This document shows positions 15,500-23,400 of a DNA stretch of 43,649 nt, piece after piece. Position numbers and translations under genes: made by a program. Source of the stretch: Actinomycetes bacterium (lineage in GTDB: Bacteria; Actinomycetota; Actinomycetes; Actinomycetales; Microbacteriaceae); assembly GCA_030426515.1 (NCBI GenBank), contig JAUHYM010000006.1:1-43649 (forward strand), written 5' to 3'. The notes under the pieces are model-generated. The model was not told where the DNA came from. It did no database searches and saw only the letters and a list, made by a program, of their open reading frames with translations. Positions within the stretch are counted from its first letter, which is position 1; every line of letters starts with the position of its first letter.

Positions 15500-18024
15500 C
15501 GTTCTCCGCCGCCGGAACGGCCCTTCCTCTCACGCCCTCGGGAGGGCCCTGCCTTCTCACCCGCGCTGAGCGACCGGGTGAACGATGTCAACGATACGGC
15601 CGCGGCGATCCGCCCCCACACCGTCGACTGCCGCCGCAGACGCCGGCGCTCGTCGTCGACGATGCGCCAGAACGCGGCCGCATCGTCATCCGAGATCGTG
15701 TGCTCCGAGAACACCGCGCGGTCGGCGGTGACCGCCAGCCCCCCGACGGCGGGCGAGCCGGATGCCTCCGCCACCTCCGAGCGGGTCCGCACGCCCGGGG
15801 CCGCCGCGCCGTGGTCGACGGTCGCGTCGATGTACTCGTCCCAGCCGCCGACCACCCGGGCGGATGCACCCGCCGCGGTCCGCCGCGCCCGGCGACGCGA
15901 CGCCTTGGCGCCGACGACGACGAGGAACGGGCCGAGCGCGGCGAGAGCGAGGAACAGCCCGATGCCGGCGATCCGCGCGACCTCCCAGAACGCGCCCCAG
16001 TCGAACCCGGCGACATCGTCATCCTCGGAATCCGGCGTCGAGTCCTGCTGCACCGGGTCAGGCGGGATGACCTCCTGCGCCGTCTCCGGCCGCACCTCGG
16101 TGGGCACCTCGGGGTCGCGCTGGCGTCGCACCTCGGTGAGGACGCCCTCGGCGTGCTGCGGTGTCGCGTCCACCGCGATCCACTCGCCCTGCGCCGACTG
16201 CACCTCGACCCATGCGGCCAGGTCTCCCGCACGGCACACCCCCTCGGCGCAGGCGGGCAGGTCGCCCGCGTCGCCCAGTCGCGCCCCGACCACCACACGG
16301 GCGGGGAACCCCAGGTGCTGGGCGAGGAGCGCGGCGGCGACGGCGAACTGCTCCTCGTCCCCCACCGCGGCCACCAGCGACGCGTCCGGTTCACCGCGCG
16401 CCTCCGCCTCGCGGGTGACGAGCTGGTCGAACAGCGCGTCGATGCGCGCCAGCGAGTGACCCGCGGCGCTGGGCTGGAAGACGTACCCGTCGAGGTCTGC
16501 CATCCACTGCGGCTCCGATGCCTCATCGATCGCGAGGGCGTGGCTGAGGTAGCCGCGTTCGCGCAGGCGCGAGATGAGCGCATCGAGCGCGGCACCGTCT
16601 GTTCCGACGGCCTGCGCCTCGACCCAGGCCACCAGCGACTCGGGCGGCTCGAGGGACGCCGCCACCCCCGGCGATGTGAGCGTCGACAGGGGTGGCGGCA
16701 CCGGCTCGACCGCCTCCACGACGTACCGATCGCCGGCGTCGAGCCCGCCGGTCGCCGTCTCGACGCCGGCCTGGTGCCGCTCGCTGTAGTAGAAGGCATC
16801 GGCGAGGGAGGCCGCATCGTCGCCGAGGAACCTCACCCGCTCCACCTGACCGACGGTGGGGAGCCATATTCCGCGCAGGGCATCCACGGTCACGGTGGCG
16901 GAGACCGGAGAGCCCTCGCCGGCATCGAGCGTCGAGGGCACGCGGATGTACCGCGCATCGTCCACGCTGGAGGCCGGGTCGAGCGCGCGGAACACCTCAC
17001 CGTCGTAGGAGGTCAGCGTGGCCAGGCGCACCCGATCGGGGAGCGCTCCCTCGGTGTCGACGGTGAAGAGGATGTCCTCGATGCGGGCGTCTGTGAAGGC
17101 ATCCCGGTAGACGGCGAGGGGGCTCACGGCCTGCCGGATGTCGAGTTCGGGTCCGGTGGCGCTGCGCAGCACCTCGCGGCTGCGATCCGCGGCCAGCGCG
17201 GGTCCGGCGATCGCGGCGGCGGCCACCGAGACGAGCACCATCGCCCCGGCCAGCAGCATCCGGCGCAGATCCGAGGCCGACCGCCCGCGCGCGACACGCA
17301 CCCCGGAGCTGTCGGCGGCACGCCGCAGGGCGCGGCGGCGCTCTGCGGCCGCGAGCCATGTGAGCCAGCCGACGGACAGCACCAGTCCGATCATGCCGAC
17401 GACCATCTCGACCGGCGCCGGGACGACGAGGGCGCCGAGCACGAGCGGCGCCGAGGTGCTCGTGCTGCCGAACAGCAGCCCGAAGGCGACCATCCCCAGC
17501 GCGACCGGTGCCGCCCAGACCGCCACCGCGGTGCGCGCCCAGGCCAGGCGCAGCGCACCGACCGTCCCGACGACGAAGATCACCAGCGCCGGTACCAGGA
17601 GGTTGCGGTAGCCGCCCACGGGCAGGTCGACGGTCACCAGGTCCTTCCAGCCCGTGACGACGCCCCGGAGCACGTCCGCTGCGGCGGCGGGAAGCCCTGC
17701 CACGGTGAGCGGACGATCCGGCACCGCCAGCAGCACGCCCACGATGAGAGCCGCGCCCGCCGTGCTCAGCACCGTGAGCCACCCCGCCCAGGCCCACCGC
17801 AGGCTCGCCACGGCGAGCAGGGCACCCACGGCGACGCCGGCCACGGCGACGAGCAGGAATGCGCCGGACGCGTAGATCGGCCATGCCGCGATCGCGGCGA
17901 CCGCCGCCATCGACAGCACGTACGCCGCGCCCGCCGCGGTCTGGCTGCGCCGCGTGGGCCACCGAGACCCGGCGTGATCCCGCGTGCCCGCCCGACGGTT
18001 GCGCACTGTCCGTCGGGCGCTCAC
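15496..18024 (-). CDS. TgpA-like transglutaminase-fold membrane protein, catalytic residues lost
   Basis: An 842-residue protein with TgpA architecture: about seven N-terminal membrane helices (residues 30-285), an outside domain with the transglutaminase fold (about 300-640), another helix (about 680-705) and a cytoplasmic DUF4129-like tail. The fold is recognisable from EQFAVAAALLAQHLGFPARVVVG and AAWVEV...WIAVDATP. At the position of the catalytic Cys there is Glu557 (context VGDEEQFA), and at the catalytic His there is Ala603 (AAWVEV instead of HAWVEV). Only Asp619 remains. It is therefore likely a pseudoenzyme with a structural or binding role. Start GTG 18024 overlaps the DUF58 stop. 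Neighbouring MoxR and DUF58 genes are the usual TgpA partners. Confidence 0.87.
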   Translation of the reverse strand: MSARRTVRNRRAGTRDHAGSRWPTRRSQTAAGAAYVLSMAAVAAIAAWPIYASGAFLLVAVAGVAVGALLAVASLRWAWAGWLTVLSTAGAALIVGVLLAVPDRPLTVAGLPAAAADVLRGVVTGWKDLVTVDLPVGGYRNLLVPALVIFVVGTVGALRLAWARTAVAVWAAPVALGMVAFGLLFGSTSTSAPLVLGALVVPAPVEMVVGMIGLVLSVGWLTWLAAAERRRALRRAADSSGVRVARGRSASDLRRMLLAGAMVLVSVAAAAIAGPALAADRSREVLRSATGPELDIRQAVSPLAVYRDAFTDARIEDILFTVDTEGALPDRVRLATLTSYDGEVFRALDPASSVDDARYIRVPSTLDAGEGSPVSATVTVDALRGIWLPTVGQVERVRFLGDDAASLADAFYYSERHQAGVETATGGLDAGDRYVVEAVEPVPPPLSTLTSPGVAASLEPPESLVAWVEAQAVGTDGAALDALISRLRERGYLSHALAIDEASEPQWMADLDGYVFQPSAAGHSLARIDALFDQLVTREAEARGEPDASLVAAVGDEEQFAVAAALLAQHLGFPARVVVGARLGDAGDLPACAEGVCRAGDLAAWVEVQSAQGEWIAVDATPQHAEGVLTEVRRQRDPEVPTEVRPETAQEVIPPDPVQQDSTPDSEDDDVAGFDWGAFWEVARIAGIGLFLALAALGPFLVVVGAKASRRRARRTAAGASARVVGGWDEYIDATVDHGAAAPGVRTRSEVAEASGSPAVGGLAVTADRAVFSEHTISDDDAAAFWRIVDDERRRLRRQSTVWGRIAAAVSLTSFTRSLSAGEKAGPSRGRERKGRSGGGER

Positions 18025-19403
18025 GACTGCGCTCCTCGCAGCAGCAGGCCGGCGAGGTCGTCGAGGACGCCGATCGTGAGCACCGTCAGATCGCCGAGCG
18101 GCTGCACACGCGGATGCGCGCGCTCGTCGCAGCGGACGGCGATCACGGCGGTCTCTGCTCCGAAGGCGAGGCGCGCCTGTCGCAGACGGGTCACCGACAC
18201 CGGGGAGCCGGTCACGATGAACGCGACCGACAGCTGCTCGGAGGACTCGACGGCGAGCCGGCAGACGTCCTCGAGCCGCATGGTCGATTCGAGCGCGTCC
18301 ACCCCCGCGAAGCCGTCGAGGAGTGCCTGCGGGCTGGATGCGGTGAGGCGCTGGATCGCGCGGAGACGGCCGCGGACGACGCGGGGGATCTCGGCACCGC
18401 TGATGACGTCGAGGTCCCGCCCTTCTCGAGACGCCTGGACGGCGAGAGAGGCGGCGGCGCTGACCGCCAACTCGAACTCGTCGGCGTCCGCGCAGTCCCG
18501 CTCGGCGACGTCCAGGACGATCGCGAGGCGCGACCGCCGCGTCTCCTCGAACTGCCGCACCATCAGCCGGCCGGTCTTGGCGGTCGACTTCCAGTGGATC
18601 TGCCGGCGGGCGTCACCCGGCGCGTACTCGCGGATCGCGTGGAAGGACATGTCCGCGTCGACCAGACGCGTGCTCGCCTGCCCCTCCAGGTCGCGCACCA
18701 GTCCCGTGCTCGTGGTCGGGACCGCGACCGTCCGCGGGTGCACGTACAGCAGGTGCTCGTCGTGCCAGGAGTGCTCGCGCCGCAGCAGCCCCACCGGGTC
18801 GGTGCGCACGGATGTCGGCGGACCGACCGTGATGATGCCGCGATGGGGCGTCGGGATCGTCACCGGCTGGGCGACCGTGTGCCCGGGGCGCAGCAGCGGC
18901 ACACCCAGCTCGACGAGCCCGTCCCCCACCGGCAGGTCGAGGCGGCCGGGCAGTGCGGTGCGCCGGCCGTGGTTGCGGATGTCGATCTCGCCCTCCACCG
19001 TGCCGCCGGCGACGACGCGCTCGTGCCCCAGTCGCACCTGAACGTCGTACGCGCGGGCGCCGAAGAGGAACGGGGCGCAGAGCAGCATCATCACGACCGC
19101 GGCGATCCCCGCCACGATCCACTCGATCCAGCCGAACAGCAGCCCGCAGGCGAGCCCGGCGACCGCCACCGCCAGCGCCAGCCACCCGGCGGGAGTCACG
19201 GTCTCGCCGAGCCACTGCCCGGCCGCCGACGCCGCCCGATGCGTCCGGCGCCCCGCGACGCTCATCGCCAGCGCCAGGCGCACCAGCATCCCCCGGGGCG
19301 CGGTGGTCACACTGGTGTGCGCCGTCGACCCGGTGGCGGTGGACCCCGTCGCACCCGTCCCGGTGGACGTGCGCGTCAGCGGGCTGCGGACGTCTTCGCT
19401 CAT
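18021..19403 (-). CDS. DUF58 domain protein
   Basis: A 460-residue membrane-linked protein. It has a Thr/Ser/Gly-rich N-terminus, two close membrane helices (about residues 70-118), a beta-rich middle, and the DUF58 signature REYAPGDARRQIHWKSTAKTGRLMV around residue 260, then a von Willebrand A-like C-terminal half. DUF58 proteins accompany MoxR ATPases and are thought to be their clients or adaptors in envelope-protein maturation. The ATG overlaps the MoxR stop and the 3' end overlaps the start of the TgpA-like gene, so the three are translationally coupled. Confidence 0.9.
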   Translation of the reverse strand: MSEDVRSPLTRTSTGTGATGSTATGSTAHTSVTTAPRGMLVRLALAMSVAGRRTHRAASAAGQWLGETVTPAGWLALAVAVAGLACGLLFGWIEWIVAGIAAVVMMLLCAPFLFGARAYDVQVRLGHERVVAGGTVEGEIDIRNHGRRTALPGRLDLPVGDGLVELGVPLLRPGHTVAQPVTIPTPHRGIITVGPPTSVRTDPVGLLRREHSWHDEHLLYVHPRTVAVPTTSTGLVRDLEGQASTRLVDADMSFHAIREYAPGDARRQIHWKSTAKTGRLMVRQFEETRRSRLAIVLDVAERDCADADEFELAVSAAASLAVQASREGRDLDVISGAEIPRVVRGRLRAIQRLTASSPQALLDGFAGVDALESTMRLEDVCRLAVESSEQLSVAFIVTGSPVSVTRLRQARLAFGAETAVIAVRCDERAHPRVQPLGDLTVLTIGVLDDLAGLLLRGAQS

Positions 19404-20365
19404 ACCGCCTCGCGCTGCGTGGGCGGCGGCACGTCGAGGAGGATCTGACCGACGACCGCCTCGGCGGTGACCCCGTCGAACTCTGCCTCGGGGTGGACGA
19501 TGAGGCGGTGGCTGAGCACGGGGACCGCGAGCGCCTTCACGTCGTCCGGGATCGCGTAGGTGCGTCCCTGCGACGCGGCGCGCGTCCGCGTGGCCCGGGT
19601 CAGCGCGAGCGCGCCGCGGATGCTCACGCCCAGGCGCACCTGGTCCGCCGTGCGTGTCGCGTCGACGACGCGGGCGATGTAGTCGAGCACGAGAGCGTTG
19701 ACGTACACGTCGCGGGCCATGTCCGCCATGCCGACGAACGCCTGCGGGGCGATCACGGGGCTGAGGGCGGAGGTGTCGACCGCTTCGCCGTCGAGGATCC
19801 GGACCGTCGCCGCGTGGTCGGGGTAGCCCAGCGAGGTCTTCATGAGGAAGCGGTCGAGCTGCGCCTCGGGAAGACGGTACGTGCCCGCCTGCTCGACCGG
19901 GTTCTGGGTGGCGATGACCAGGAACGGAACGCCGACCGGCCGGCTGGTCCCATCGACGGTCACCTTGCCTTCTTCCATCACTTCGAGCAGCGCAGACTGG
20001 GTCTTCGGGCTCGCGCGGTTGATCTCGTCCGCGAGCACGATGTTCGCGAACACGGGCCCGGCGTGAAACTCGAACGCGCCCGACTTCTGGTCGTACACGG
20101 TGATGCCGGTGATGTCGCCCGGGAGCAGGTCGGGGGTGAACTGGATGCGGGTGTTGGTCCCCTGCAGCGAGCGCGCGAGCGCGCGGGCCAGCGATGTCTT
20201 GCCGGTGCCGGGGACGTCCTCGAGCAGCACGTGGCCGTCGCTGAGCATCGCCGTCAGGACGAGTTCGACGACGTGGCGCTTGCCCAGCACCGCGCGTTCG
20301 ACGTTGTCGGCGAGCTGTCCGAACGTCTGCGCGAACCAGGTGGCCTGTTCCTGCGAGATGGTCAT
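19400..20365 (-). CDS. MoxR family AAA+ ATPase
   Basis: A 321-residue cytoplasmic AAA+ chaperone of the MoxR family. Visible features are Walker A LLEDVPGTGKTSLARALA (about residues 50-62), IQFTPDLLPGDITG, Walker B NIVLADEINRASPKTQSALLE, sensor 1 VIATQNPVEQAGTY, and PEAQLDRFL with the arginine finger. MoxR ATPases remodel or activate partner proteins, often with DUF58 and von Willebrand A proteins, which matches the next gene. ATG 20365 has a perfect AGGAGG ribosome site 5-6 bases upstream; the longer frame overlaps the upstream gene without support. This strong site follows the only non-overlapping junction in the operon (49 bases). Confidence 0.95.
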   Translation of the reverse strand: MTISQEQATWFAQTFGQLADNVERAVLGKRHVVELVLTAMLSDGHVLLEDVPGTGKTSLARALARSLQGTNTRIQFTPDLLPGDITGITVYDQKSGAFEFHAGPVFANIVLADEINRASPKTQSALLEVMEEGKVTVDGTSRPVGVPFLVIATQNPVEQAGTYRLPEAQLDRFLMKTSLGYPDHAATVRILDGEAVDTSALSPVIAPQAFVGMADMARDVYVNALVLDYIARVVDATRTADQVRLGVSIRGALALTRATRTRAASQGRTYAIPDDVKALAVPVLSHRLIVHPEAEFDGVTAEAVVGQILLDVPPPTQREAV

Positions 20366-20414
20366 CGAGGTCCTCCTATGCGGGACGGGGCGAGAGGGGT
20401 CGAGGTCTGCGCGA

Positions 20415-23400
20415 TCACGGTGCCGGCTCGTCCGGTTCCGGCGGGTCGGGCAGGTTCGGATCGCACGTGGTCGAGATGGTGTCGGTCGCGTTCGCCAGGT
20501 TCCACCCGGTGGGCGCCCACGAGACGGTGACCGCGACGCCGTCGACGCGCGCGGTGCCGACCGGGACGAGCCACGGTCGGTCGGGGTCGCCGGGCAGCAC
20601 GGTGCCCTCCGCATCGCGGAACACCACACCTCCGGCGCCGAACGTGATCGCGGCCTTGGTGCCGTCGGCCGCGTTCGTCGAGTCGCTCGTGCGGGGCAGG
20701 ACCGACCCGCCGACGCAGCTGCCCAGCCCCCAGGTCGCCCACGCCTGGACGGGAGCCGACCCGGCCGCCGGGGTCACGCGCGCCCATTCCGAGGTGGCGC
20801 CCCAGATCCGGTGGGTCCACCGCACCCAGATGTCGGGGTCCTCGCCGTAGCGGGTGCTGGGGAACCCGCGGAACTCGGGATCGTTGCGTCGCGGCGGGTC
20901 CTCTGTCGAGGTTGGGGCGCTTCCGACGCGCCACCGCGCCTCGCCGGGGGCCGTGTACACCGGCGCGGGGTCGACGGTGAACCGGAAGCCGGTGGGGGCG
21001 CGGGTGTCCTGCCCGGCGCGCACCGATGCCTCCGCCGTCACCCGGCCGTAGGACCGACCGGACACGTACGACTCGACGCACACCTGATAGCGGTGCTCTT
21101 CACCGTCGGCCACTGTGAAGGTTGCCTGCGGCCCGTCCTCGGCGACCGTGCAGGACGTGCCCGCGCGGGAGAATCCGTAGCGCAGCTGCGACCCGTCGCC
21201 GCCGAGCGTGGCTGTCGCGTTGGCGGTGATGGTGGCGGTGTCGTCGCCGTTGCTGACGGCGTTCAGCGTCAGGCTCGGGTTGCGCGGAGCGCCGACGCCG
21301 TTGGCGCCGACGGTGATCGCGGCGCCGGAGGTGGACCCGCCCAGACCCGGAGGGAGCGAGAACCGCGAGTACGGCGTGACCGTGATGAGCGTGCGGGAGT
21401 TGGTGCCCACCCGGTACCGAGCTACGTCGACCGTCTCGTCGCCGCGCCCCACCCGCACGCGGAGCGTCTCGCCGGTGTCGCTCGTGATCTCGAGCGCGCC
21501 GACTTCGCTCGGGTCCACACCGGAGACCCGCAGCGAGACGAGCTCGCCCTCGCCGCCGGTCACGACGGGCGTCGCGACGATCCCCGTCGGTCGCGGGGGG
21601 GTGTCGTACGCCCATGCGACGGTGGTCACGGAGCCGCGGGAGGAGCCGACGGCGTTCACGGCGACCGCTTCGTACGTGCGCTCCTCACCGTTCGGCGCAG
21701 CGATGTCGGGGCAGGAGCCGTCCGGCGCGCAGGTCGCCACGACGGTCGATCCGCGTCGGATCGAGAAGCCGGTGAGCGCGGGGTACGCCTGTCGCGCCGG
21801 GCCCGGGTCCACGCGCAGGCTCACCGTGCCGTCGGCGAACCCGATCTGGCTGATCGCCGCGGGGGCGCGCGGGAATCCCTGGAGGTCCAGAAGCAGAGAT
21901 CCGTCACGGTCCGCGTTCGTCTGCCGCCCCTGCGCGTCGCGCAGCGAGAACGACGCCGTGCAGGTGGCCCCGGGAGCGTCGTCGGCCCAGTCGGCGCGCA
22001 CGGTCGTGGGCGAGGCCACGCCGAAGGTCACGCCGGTGCAGGCCCCGGTCGCCGTCACCCCGACGAGCTCCAGCGGAGTGCCCGGGAGCGGGTTCACCTC
22101 GCCCGATCTGCCGGTCACCGTGATGGTGCACGACGAGCCCTGCGCCTGGGAGCACACCTGGGTCACGGTGCCGCCCTGCGGGAGGGTGCTCGGGGCCGCG
22201 CCGACGCGCAGGATCAGTCGGGCAGACGCGACACCCGGATGACTGGACACGCCGATGCTGACGACATCCTCGCTGCCGGGCACCGCACTGTCGGCGCCGG
22301 TCACCGTCACGATGCTTCCGGCGGCCGAGACCGCGAAGCGGGATCCGGCGTACTCGACGGTGTAGACGATGCCGTCCCAGTCGGTGCGGCCCTGCCAGCC
22401 GGTCATCTCGGTGAGGTCGTAGGTCGCCGTCTCGCCGGGGCCGACCGTGAGCGAGGCCGCCCGGAGCTCGGGCTGCGGGGCGAGGGCCTGCACGCGGATC
22501 GGCACCGACAGGTAGGTCCAGTCCTCCTGCCCCGCCAGCCGGACCGGGACGACGCAGGCGTCGGTCCATGGCGCGCCCTCCCCTGCGTCGTAGCGGACCC
22601 CGGTAGACCCTTCTCGCACACACGCGGCCTGCGCGCGTGCGCCCGACGCGTCGAGGTCGCCGCCGACCTCCAGCTGCGCCCCACGCGGAAGCGCGACGAG
22701 GTCGCGCATGTCGAACGACGCCGATTCCTGCTCGGTCACATCGATCGGAGCGATGCCGGTGCGCAGCGCGAGGCTCAGCGCATCCGCGCCCGGAATGCGC
22801 AGGAACGCGTAGCTGGTGACCTCATCCCCCGCGTCGTCCTCGCCGGTGACGCCGAACGCGATGATCCGCGACTGCTCGGGCAGCTCTCCGCGCAGCCGGC
22901 TGCCCGAGACCGTGACCTCGTCGGGGTCGCCCCACAGCGAGAGCGTGAGGTCGTCGATGTCTCCCCCGGTCCAGGACACCTTGCCGTCGAGGACATCCAC
23001 GCCCACCGCGAAGTCCTCGCGCGTCTGCGCGGTGAGGACGGTGTCGGCGACGACGGGGAAGTCGGGCACCGCCTCGCGCACCACCTTCACGACGATGAGT
23101 CCACGCGCCGTGTTCCCCGAGTCGCTCACGGTGTCGTAGAGGAACGACATCGTGCCGGGATCCTCGCCGGCGGTGATGACGACCGACCGGTCGTCGGTGA
23201 CGCCGAGATGCGCATCCAGTCGGTCGTACTCGGCGTTGGGCGTGCCGTCGGCGAGGAACACCGGCAGGTCCGGCCGGACGTCGCTGAGCGTCAGCGTGCC
23301 GCCGGTCGGGTCGATGTCGTTCGCCAGCGGGCTGACCTGCACCGTCGAGGAGGCGCCGACCTGCACCTGGACGTAGTCGGTGAAGGTGACGGGGCTCGGG

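Noticed and set aside
15700-19041. 1113-codon open frame on the + strand across the TgpA-like and DUF58 genes
   Set aside because: It crosses two well-supported genes on the other strand and is rich in Arg, His and Pro with no motifs.
20415-20480. Sortase (LPxTG) anchor on the giant Ig-like protein
   Set aside because: The C-terminus is Pro/Glu-rich with no LPxTG, hydrophobic segment or basic tail.
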